From Maritimibacter sp. (GTDB taxonomy: Bacteria > Pseudomonadota > Alphaproteobacteria > Rhodobacterales > Rhodobacteraceae), in assembly GCA_020441225.1 (NCBI GenBank), contig JAGRMP010000300.1, positions 429-8,289 of the forward strand: DNA of 7,861 nucleotides. The letters run 5' to 3'. Within the stretch, counting starts at the first letter, position 1. Each line of letters starts with the position of its first letter. Both the position numbers and the translations under genes were made by a program. Below are positions 1 to 5,583 of the stretch, in pieces. The notes beneath the pieces were generated by a model that saw only the letters and a program-made list of their open reading frames with translations, was not told the origin of the DNA and searched no databases.

Positions 1-258
1 GGCGACAAGATGGTCGGCATGTCGATGTTCAACGGCTACTCGTTCAACGAACGCGCGGTGCTGTCGCTCGGCGTGGTCGATGACTCGGTCGAGATCGGCG
101 ACGTGCTGGAAATGGTCTGGGGCGAACCCGATGGCGGCTCCGGCAAGACCAGCGTCGAGCCGCACAAGCAGACCACGATCCGCGTTCGCGTCTCGCCGAC
201 GCCCTACGCGGCGGAAGCCCGCACCAACTACGCCGACAGCTGGCGCACCAAGAGCTGA
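1..258 (+). CDS. LigM-like THF-dependent O-demethylase (aminomethyltransferase fold), 3' end only
   Basis: This is a partial gene: frame 1 is open from the first base and ends at TGA 256-258, giving 85 C-terminal residues. The fragment starts at GDKMVGMSMFNGYSFNER and continues through WGEPDGGSGKTSVEPHKQ to a YADSWR tail. It matches, as I recall it, the C-terminal barrel of Sphingobium SYK-6 LigM (VVGMSMFTGYSYNEK, WGEENGGTRKTTVEPHKQ, ending in GGWR). LigM transfers the methyl group of vanillate or 3-O-methylgallate to tetrahydrofolate in the cytoplasm. The fragment is only about 40% identical, by hand count, to the C-terminus of the complete paralogue at 5584-6960, so the two are old duplicates or separate acquisitions. 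The catalytic half lies outside the window, so the substrate cannot be judged. The more general label would be GcvT-family aminomethyltransferase. Family confidence is high and exact function moderate. Confidence 0.85.
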   Translation, partial: GDKMVGMSMFNGYSFNERAVLSLGVVDDSVEIGDVLEMVWGEPDGGSGKTSVEPHKQTTIRVRVSPTPYAAEARTNYADSWRTKS

Positions 259-266
259 GCCACTCG

Positions 267-294
267 CCCGCGCCCCCGACCGGGGCGCGGGTTT
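267..294 (+). terminator. Intrinsic-type terminator after the LigM-like gene
   Basis: A perfect 10-bp G+C stem is present: CCCGCGCCCC at 267-276 pairs with GGGGCGCGGG at 282-291. The loop is the 5 bases 277-281 and the stem is followed by TTT at 292-294. It begins 8 bases after the stop codon of the upstream gene. The T run is short, so termination may be incomplete or Rho-assisted, but the position and perfect stem support a transcript end. This makes the TRAP operon at 423 a separate transcription unit. Confidence 0.75.
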
Positions 295-357
295 GCCGCA
301 TGGGGGGAGGGAACCGCCGGGCAGAAAATGCTTGGTCGGACAGGGACCCGCCCATAG

Positions 358-378
358 GCTTCGAATTCCGATTGAAGC
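358..378. promoter_or_regulatory. Inverted repeat in the dctP leader, possible operator or RNA hairpin
   Basis: GCTTC at 358-362 is mirrored by GAAGC at 374-378. Inside these arms AAT at 364-366 pairs with ATT at 371-373, around a TCCG centre (367-370), with G363 left as a bulge. It lies 45 bases before the dctP start, in the 128-base leader (295-422) that must hold this operon's promoter. No convincing -35/-10 pair was found there: TTGGTC at 332-337 and TAGGCT at 355-360 have a 17-base spacer, but each matches consensus at only three positions. The repeat could be a regulator site or a 5'-UTR hairpin. Its function is unproven. Confidence 0.3.
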
Positions 379-422
379 GGCCGAGACAGGCCGAACCGAA
401 ACCGGATCAGGGAGGACCATAC

Positions 423-1409
423 ATGATCCACACTCGTTTTCTGCGCGGGGCGGTTGCCACCGTCGCGCTCACTGCCGCCGCCGCGCTGCCGGCCGGGGCC
501 GAAACCCTCAAGTTCGCCCACTGGGTGCCGCCCGCGCACACGCTGACCGCCTCGACCATCGAGCCGCTGCAGGCCGCGGTGGCCGATTCGGGCCTCGAGA
601 TCGAGGTCTACCCGGGCGGCGAGCTCGGCGCCGGGCCGCTCGAGCAATATGTCCGCGTCGTCCAGGGCGTGGCCGATATCGTCTGGGGCCTGCAGGGCTA
701 CACCTCGTCGCAATTCCCCAAGACCATGGTCTCGGAACTGCCGGGCGCGCTGCCCGAGGGGATGACCGGTTACGATCTGATCTGGAACGCCTATGACGCC
801 GGGCTGCTCTCGGAAGAATTCCCCGGCACCAAGCCGCTCGCGCTGTGGCTGTCGGAGCCCAACGTCTTCATCATGAAGGACATCGACGTGCGCACGCCGG
901 CCGATGTCGCCGGGCTCAAGATCCGGGTCTCCGGCTCTGCCGCCGCCGCCGCGGTCGAGGCGCTCGGCGCGACCCCGGTGCAGATGCCCGCGGGCGAGAT
1001 CTACAACTCGCTGCAGACCGGCCTGATCGACGGCGTCATCACCGGCGCATCGGCAATTGGCGATTTCAAGCTCGACGAGGTGGCCAACAGCTACACGCTG
1101 AACGCGCCGCTCGGCCATATCTCCTTCTACGTGGTGATGAACCAGGCCAAGTACGACGGGCTGTCGGACGAAGAGAAAGCCGCGCTCGACGCCATCGCCG
1201 GCCGGCCGCTGTCGCAATCGGCGGAAGAGGGCTGGTACGCCCGCGCCGCGCAGGTGATCGACCAGATCTCCTCGACCGGCGACAACACTGTCTACACGCT
1301 CTCCGACGACGAGCGCGCCGCCTTCGAAGCGCTGACCTACCCGGTCACCGACGCGATCGTCGCGGAGGGCGGCTACGAGGACGTGCTCAAGACCATGCAG
1401 GGCATGTAA
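423..1409 (+). CDS. dctP: TRAP transporter substrate-binding protein (DctP family)
   Basis: A 328-residue periplasmic binding protein that captures an organic acid and delivers it to the DctQM membrane pair. The ATG at 423 is chosen because GGAGG (411-415) lies 7 bases upstream and a typical signal peptide follows: MIHTRFLRG, a hydrophobic Ala-rich core, and probable cleavage after AGA at residue 26. The mature protein opens with ETLKFAHWVPP, usual for the family. The signature stretch runs from PADVAGLKIRV (159-169) through MPAGEIYNSLQTGLIDGV (188-205). R168 is in the position of the conserved arginine that salt-bridges the substrate carboxylate in DctP proteins such as SiaP, so a carboxylate ligand is expected. 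Length is normal for the family. It is the first gene of the operon and its stop codon directly touches the dctQ start. The ligand is not readable from sequence. The demethylase genes nearby suggest a methylated, perhaps aromatic, acid. Confidence 0.93.
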   Translation: MIHTRFLRGAVATVALTAAAALPAGAETLKFAHWVPPAHTLTASTIEPLQAAVADSGLEIEVYPGGELGAGPLEQYVRVVQGVADIVWGLQGYTSSQFPKTMVSELPGALPEGMTGYDLIWNAYDAGLLSEEFPGTKPLALWLSEPNVFIMKDIDVRTPADVAGLKIRVSGSAAAAAVEALGATPVQMPAGEIYNSLQTGLIDGVITGASAIGDFKLDEVANSYTLNAPLGHISFYVVMNQAKYDGLSDEEKAALDAIAGRPLSQSAEEGWYARAAQVIDQISSTGDNTVYTLSDDERAAFEALTYPVTDAIVAEGGYEDVLKTMQGM

Positions 1410-1943
1410 GTGCTTGCACTCGCACAACGCGGGGCAGACGGGCTCACACGCCTGTCTGCCCTGATCGGCACGCTGGGGCTCTTGACCGAGGTCGTGGTGA
1501 TCCTGATCGATGTGATCGGCCGCTACTTCGGCCAACCGCTGACCGGGGCCCAGGACATCAGCCAGATGGCGATGGTGGTGCTGGTCTTCGGCGGGATGGC
1601 ACTGTGTGACCGGGTCGGCGGGCATATTGCCGTCGATCTGTTCGAGAACACCATGCCGCGCTGGATGATCCGCACCGGCGACGTCGTCTCGGCGCTGATC
1701 GGGGCTGCGATCTTCCTCGGCATCGCCTGGACCACGCTCGACAGCGCCGCGCTGTCCAAGATGCTCAACCTCGCGACCAACATCATCGCGCTGCCCAAGG
1801 TGTGGTTTCAGTATTTCATCGTCGCGGCCTCGCTCATCACCGCGCTCGGGATGATCCTGAGAGCCATCGCCCTGATCCTCGCGCCGCAGACGCATCACGG
1901 CCACCACGACAGCCACAAGCACGGCCCGAAGGAAAGCGCATGA
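1410..1943 (+). CDS. dctQ: TRAP transporter small permease (DctQ family) with His-rich tail
   Basis: A 177-residue inner-membrane protein, the small permease that pairs with DctM in Na+-driven TRAP import. The start is GTG 1410-1412, immediately after the dctP TAA; a weak AGGG (1399-1402) lies 7 bases upstream inside dctP, so translational coupling is likely. Four hydrophobic segments are visible at about residues 17-37, 52-67, 92-110 and 133-157. Between the first two is the family-typical region GRYFGQPLTGAQDISQM, and CDRVGGHIAVDLF follows the second. The C-terminus is unusual: residues 162-171 (HHGHHDSHKH) contain six histidines in ten residues, past the last membrane segment. The gene ends with TGA 1941-1943, overlapping the dctM ATG by 4 bases. 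Family assignment is firm from the hydropathy pattern and position between dctP and dctM. Confidence 0.92.
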   Translation: MLALAQRGADGLTRLSALIGTLGLLTEVVVILIDVIGRYFGQPLTGAQDISQMAMVVLVFGGMALCDRVGGHIAVDLFENTMPRWMIRTGDVVSALIGAAIFLGIAWTTLDSAALSKMLNLATNIIALPKVWFQYFIVAASLITALGMILRAIALILAPQTHHGHHDSHKHGPKESA

Positions 1944-3244
1944 GTTCGGAACTGATCGGCCTTGTGGGAATGGCCATCCTCTTCGTGCTGCTCGGCCTGC
2001 GGGTGCCGGTGGCCTTCGCGATGTTCGCCGTCGGCTTCATCGGCAACTGGATCCTGAATTCCCCCGCCGCGGCGCTCAGCCAGCTCGCGTCGGACGCCTT
2101 TTCGCTCTCGTCCTCGGCCGAACTCGTGGTGGTGCCGCTGTTCATCCTGATGGGCAACGTCGCGACCGAGACCGGCATGAGTCGCAAGCTCTACGATGCC
2201 GCCTATGCGACCATCGGCTCGGTCAGGGGCGGCCTCGCTTCGGCCACGGTCGTTGCCTGCGGCGGTTTCGCGGCGCTGTCCGGCTCCTCGGTCGCCTCGG
2301 CGCTCACCATCGGCCGGGTCTCGCTCTCCGAGATGGACCGGTTCGACTACGACAACCGGCTGTCGACCGGCGTGGTCGCGGCCGGCGGCACGCTCGGGAT
2401 CCTGATCCCGCCGTCCACCGGCTTCGTGATCTACGCGCTGCTGACCCAGGAATCGATCGGCCGGCTGTTCCTGGCTGGCGTGCTCCCGGGCCTGCTGCTG
2501 CTCGGCATGTTCCTCGTCACCATTTCCATCCTGACCTGGTTCAACCCCGCCTACGGCCCGGCCGGTCCCAAGACGAGCTGGGGTGAAAAAAGCCGTGCCA
2601 TGGTCGGCGCCGCGCCGATCCTGCTCGTGATCTTCCTCACCATCGGCGGCATCTACGGCGGATTCTTTTCCCCGGTCGAGGCCGCGGCGGTGGGCGCCGG
2701 GCTGGTGATCGTCTTCGGCACCCTCATGGGCAACATGTCGTTCAAGCTGTTGTGGAAGGCCTCGCGGGAGTCGGTCATCACCACCGCGACGGTGATGCTG
2801 ATCCTGATTTCCGCCTACATGATCAAGACCTTCCTCGCGCTCAGCCACATCCCGCAGGCGCTTGGCGGTTATCTCGAAGCGCTGGCGATCCCGGTGGTGG
2901 GCGTGCTCGCGATCATGCTCGCGATCTATCTGATCCTCGGCTGCTTTCTCGAAGGCTTCGCGATGATGGTGCTGTCGATGCCGATCTTTTTTCCGGTGGT
3001 GCAGCAGCTCGGGATCGATCCGATCTGGTTCGGCGTGCTCGTGGTGCTCACGCTGGAAATGGGGCTGATCTCGCCGCCCGTGGGGCTCAACGTCTTCATC
3101 GTCAAGTCCGTCGCCCCCGGCGTGCCGCTGTCGCGGATTTTCCGCGGGGTCGTGCCGTTCTGGTTCGCGATGCTGATTACCCTCGTGATCCTCGTGGCCT
3201 TTCCCCAGATCTCGCTCATCTTGCCCAACACGATGATCAACTGA
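1940..3244 (+). CDS. dctM: TRAP transporter large permease (DctM family)
   Basis: A 434-residue polytopic inner-membrane protein that forms the transport path and uses the sodium gradient to import the ligand handed over by DctP. The ATG at 1940 overlaps the dctQ stop (ATGA) and has AAGGA at 1929-1933, 6 bases upstream. The open frame extends further 5', but that part reads over dctQ and does not resemble the family. Characteristic motifs include VPLFILMGN (65-73), SGSSVASALTIG (114-125), GGTLGILIPPST (149-160) and EMGLISPPVGLNVF (373-386). The two helical-hairpin repeats typical of the DctM/IT superfamily are represented by the IPPST and SPPVG breaks. Many hydrophobic helices fill the remainder. 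Length is normal. The stop is followed after 4 bases by the hydrolase gene, so the transporter genes and the two enzyme genes after them probably share one transcript. Confidence 0.95.
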   Translation: MSSELIGLVGMAILFVLLGLRVPVAFAMFAVGFIGNWILNSPAAALSQLASDAFSLSSSAELVVVPLFILMGNVATETGMSRKLYDAAYATIGSVRGGLASATVVACGGFAALSGSSVASALTIGRVSLSEMDRFDYDNRLSTGVVAAGGTLGILIPPSTGFVIYALLTQESIGRLFLAGVLPGLLLLGMFLVTISILTWFNPAYGPAGPKTSWGEKSRAMVGAAPILLVIFLTIGGIYGGFFSPVEAAAVGAGLVIVFGTLMGNMSFKLLWKASRESVITTATVMLILISAYMIKTFLALSHIPQALGGYLEALAIPVVGVLAIMLAIYLILGCFLEGFAMMVLSMPIFFPVVQQLGIDPIWFGVLVVLTLEMGLISPPVGLNVFIVKSVAPGVPLSRIFRGVVPFWFAMLITLVILVAFPQISLILPNTMIN

Positions 3245-3248
3245 CGCC

Positions 3249-3929
3249 ATGAGTTCGACCGTCCTCGTCCCCGGCCTGCTGTGCGACCGTTTCGTCTGGG
3301 CGCCGGTGCTCGCGCGGATCGACGCCCATGTGGCCGATCTCACCACGCAAACGACCATCGCCGAGATGGCCCGGGACACGCTCGCCGCGCATCCCGGGCC
3401 CCTCCGGGTGGCCGGGCACTCGATGGGCGCGCGGGTGGCGATGGAGATGGCGCGGCAGGCCCCCGAGCGGGTCGAGCGGCTGGTGCTGCTCGATACCGGC
3501 ATCCACCCGCTCAAACCGGGCGAGATCGAGAAACGGGCCCGTGTGATCGCACTTGCGCGAGAACAGGGGATGGCGGCGCTGGCGGAGGCCTGGCTGCCGG
3601 GGATGGTGCATGCGCCGAACCGGGACAACGGCGCGCTGATGCAGGGGCTGACCGAGATGGTGCTGCGGATGGACCCGGACCTGCACGAACGCCAGATCAT
3701 GGCGCTGGTGACGCGGCCCGACGCTGCGGCCTACTTGCCCGAGATCGCCTGTCCGACGCTGCTTGTCGTCGGCAAACAGGATGCCTGGAGCCCGCCCGCC
3801 CAGCACGAGGACATGCTGGCGCTGCTCCCCGACGCGCGGCTCGAAGTGGTGGACGACGCAGGCCATTTCGCCCCCGTGGAACAGCCCGACGCCGTGGCCG
3901 CTTTGGTGTCCGGTTTCTTGGGAAACTAG
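3249..3929 (+). CDS. Small alpha/beta-fold hydrolase
   Basis: A 226-residue cytoplasmic hydrolase. The N-terminal strand and oxyanion region read TVLVPGLLCDRFVW (4-17). The nucleophile elbow is GHSMG at 56-60, with S58 as catalytic serine. The acid is probably D178 in VVGKQDAWSP (173-182), and the base is H206 in DDAGHFAPVEQP (202-213). The triad is therefore complete. The region between about 85 and 150 is a small helical cap. The family covers esterases, enol-lactonases and C-C bond hydrolases, and this sequence alone does not separate them. It starts 4 bases after dctM with no good Shine-Dalgarno sequence, so translation is probably coupled. It ends 1 base before the YCII gene. Its place in a transporter operon suggests it acts on the imported compound or a product, for example an ester or lactone. 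That role is inference. Confidence 0.85.
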   Translation: MSSTVLVPGLLCDRFVWAPVLARIDAHVADLTTQTTIAEMARDTLAAHPGPLRVAGHSMGARVAMEMARQAPERVERLVLLDTGIHPLKPGEIEKRARVIALAREQGMAALAEAWLPGMVHAPNRDNGALMQGLTEMVLRMDPDLHERQIMALVTRPDAAAYLPEIACPTLLVVGKQDAWSPPAQHEDMLALLPDARLEVVDDAGHFAPVEQPDAVAALVSGFLGN

Positions 3930-3930
3930 G

Positions 3931-4251
3931 ATGTTCTTCCTCATGGAGTGCCGCCACCACCCGGACCAGCACGCCGCGCGCGACCGCCACCGGCCCGCCC
4001 ATCGCGACTGGGTGCGCTCGGGCGGCGACGGCCTGGCCTCAGTGCTGATCGGCTCGGCGCTCTGGGACAATGACGGGGCCGCGCTCGGCCATTGGGGCGT
4101 GCTCGAAGCGGCGACCGAGGCCGATGCCCGCGCCTTCGCGGATGGCGACCCGTTTGCCACCAGCGGCATCGTCGCCGAAACAAGGCTGACCCGGCTCGCC
4201 GATACCTTCCAGGCGGGGCGGATCGCCGAGCGGATGACGGTGGGCTCATGA
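3931..4251 (+). CDS. YCII (YciI-like) domain protein
   Basis: A 106-residue protein with the ferredoxin-like dimeric alpha+beta fold of the YCII family. Support: the opening strand MFFLMECRHH; RPAH at 21-24 with H24 in the family's conserved histidine position; a central GSALWDNDG strand; and ADGDPFATSGI at 70-80, which matches the conserved DPF-type motif before the last strand. Length is typical. The ATG at 3931 is 1 base after the hydrolase stop; a longer open frame reaches upstream, but it reads over the hydrolase in another frame and resembles nothing. Most members have no known function. One characterised member, TftG, is a dehydrochlorinase acting on a hydroxylated aromatic in 2,4,5-T degradation, so a small lyase or isomerase role in a catabolic route is possible here. 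It is the last gene of this operon and ends 14 bases from the convergent LysR gene. Confidence 0.8.
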   Translation: MFFLMECRHHPDQHAARDRHRPAHRDWVRSGGDGLASVLIGSALWDNDGAALGHWGVLEAATEADARAFADGDPFATSGIVAETRLTRLADTFQAGRIAERMTVGS

Positions 4252-4265
4252 CCGCCCGCGCCGCA

Positions 4266-5474
4266 TCACCCGCCGTTGCGCGCCGCGCTCCTGGCCGTGA
4301 GAAAGCGTACGAAAGCATCCACGGCCGGCGGCAGCGGCGCATCGGCGACGGTGGTGATCCCGATCGGCACCCGGGCGTCGGGCAGGTCGATCTCGACCCG
4401 GCGCAGATCCGGCCGCAGCGCGGCCAGCCCGGCGTCGGAGTAGCACAGGAGCGAAACCGCGTCGTTGTTGACGACGACCTGCTCGGCATTGGCAAAGGAC
4501 AGGATCTCGCAGGATTGCACCGCGGGCAGGGCGGCCGCGCCGGCGTAGAGCCCTTCGAAATAGCGCCGCACCGGCGTGCCGTGGGGTGCGACCATCCAGT
4601 TGAGCGCGGCAAGGCTCTCCATCGTGACCGGCTGGCTGTGGCAGGGATGGCCGCGCCGGGCGATCAGCGTGTAGGTCTCGTGGTAGAGAAAGGTCTCGCA
4701 GAGCCCCGGGAGCGTCGGCGGATCGCGCAGCGTGCCGACGATCAGGTCGATCTCGCGCCGTTTGAGCGCGTCGCAGAGCGAGGCGTAGCTGCCGGGGACC
4801 GCCACCAACCGCAGGTTGGGGTGCTGCCGGCTCAGCGCCCCGAAGGTTTCCATCACCAGATCCTGCCCCGAGAACGGCAACATGCCGACCGCGACCCGGC
4901 CCGCGAGGCCGCGCGACGCGCTGTCGATCCGCTCGGGCAGCCGGTCGAGCGCCGCGGACACCCGGTTCCACAGCGCCGCGAGGGCGCGGGCGGTGTCGGT
5001 GGGGGCAAGACCGGCGCTGTGGCGGCGAAACAGGGGCGGGCCGACATAGGCGGCGAGGTCGCGCAGGGCCTGGCTGACCGCCGGCTGCCGCACGCCGAGT
5101 GTGGCCGCCGCGCCCGAGGCGCTGCCCGCCTGCAACACCGCGGCCACGGTTTCGAGATGCCGCCAGCGGGCGAAGGCACGGAACCGGACCGGATCGACCC
5201 CTTCGGTGGCCTGGGCGAACCCATCCAGGTCGTCGATGATCCGACGGCACTGGTCGAGCACGATTTCGCCCGCGCCGGTCGGTTCGGTGCCCGACCAGCC
5301 GCGCTGGAACAGGCTCGCGCCGAGCCGGTCCTCGGCGCCGCTCAGCGCCCGCGACAGGGCGGATTGGCTCGTATTCAGCTCCCGGGCGGCGTCGCGGAGC
5401 GTGCGGTGGCGCGAGAGCGCGTGGAGCGTGCGGAGCTGTTTCGCGCTGAGGCGCGCGGGCGGGCGGCGGGTCAT
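4266..5474 (-). CDS. LysR-type transcriptional regulator with two tandem HTH units
   Basis: A 402-residue DNA-binding regulator; ordinary LysR proteins have about 300 residues. The extra length is a second DNA-binding unit. Unit 1 spans about residues 9-70: LSAKQLRTLHALS, helix-turn-helix AARELNTSQSALSRALSGAE (29-48), then LGASLFQRG and TEPTGAGE. Unit 2 spans about 103-163: the HTH AATLGVRQPAVSQALRDLA (123-141), then VGPPLFRRHSAGLAPTDTA. A periplasmic-binding-like effector domain follows from about 190 (LAGRVAVGMLPFSGQDLV) to the end. The start at 5474 is chosen because unit 1 begins a few residues later. AGGA lies only 2 bases before this ATG, so the start signal is poor. An upstream in-frame ATG at 5519 exists but adds unrelated residues. 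The gene is divergent from the LigM-like/metF operon and convergent with the TRAP operon, so control of one or both is likely. The inducer is unknown. Confidence 0.9.
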   Translation of the reverse strand: MTRRPPARLSAKQLRTLHALSRHRTLRDAARELNTSQSALSRALSGAEDRLGASLFQRGWSGTEPTGAGEIVLDQCRRIIDDLDGFAQATEGVDPVRFRAFARWRHLETVAAVLQAGSASGAAATLGVRQPAVSQALRDLAAYVGPPLFRRHSAGLAPTDTARALAALWNRVSAALDRLPERIDSASRGLAGRVAVGMLPFSGQDLVMETFGALSRQHPNLRLVAVPGSYASLCDALKRREIDLIVGTLRDPPTLPGLCETFLYHETYTLIARRGHPCHSQPVTMESLAALNWMVAPHGTPVRRYFEGLYAGAAALPAVQSCEILSFANAEQVVVNNDAVSLLCYSDAGLAALRPDLRRVEIDLPDARVPIGITTVADAPLPPAVDAFVRFLTARSAARNGG

Positions 5475-5583
5475 GGTCCTGATATAAGCGAAACGGAAGC
5501 CAATATACAGATTGCGCATAAGACGGGAGGCGCCGGCTGCAGTACCCCATCGGACAAAGAACAACCGGAGGAGACCACGACCG
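5475..5583. promoter_or_regulatory. Divergent promoter/operator region between lysR and the LigM-like gene
   Basis: This 109-base gap separates two divergent starts and should hold both promoters and the LysR binding site. It contains an A+T-rich patch (5481-5522), unlike the surrounding G+C-rich DNA. On the minus strand TATATT (5507-5502) and TTATAT (5487-5482) resemble -10 elements for lysR. No matching -35 was convincing. A short dyad, CAAT at 5501-5504 and ATTG at 5511-5514, lies in the patch. A looser CTG...CAG pair frames 5479-5510. None fits the classical LysR T-N11-A box exactly. For the plus-strand gene, GGAGG at 5567-5571 is the ribosome site, 12 bases before the ATG, which is longer than usual. 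Confidence 0.45.

Noticed and set aside
300..422. Upstream extension of the dctP frame to an ATG at 300
   Set aside because: It would add 41 charged residues before a normal signal peptide. The ATG at 423 has a well-placed GGAGG.
80..796. Plus-strand frame running from the LigM-like 3' end into dctP
   Set aside because: It is out of frame with both genes, reads through the terminator stem, and its sequence is Arg/Pro-rich without family features.
228..1922. Long minus-strand open frame opposite dctP and dctQ
   Set aside because: It is composition-driven shadow sequence rich in Arg, Asp and His. The plus strand carries a signal peptide, TRAP motifs and membrane helices.
1895..3700. Long minus-strand open frame opposite dctM and the hydrolase gene
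   Set aside because: Its His/Arg/Asp-rich translation mirrors hydrophobic codons of dctM. No domain or ribosome site supports it.
5500..5515. Classical T-N11-A LysR box at the CAAT/ATTG dyad
   Set aside because: The dyad has an even-length centre and the wrong flanking bases for T-N11-A, so it was kept only as a weak dyad.
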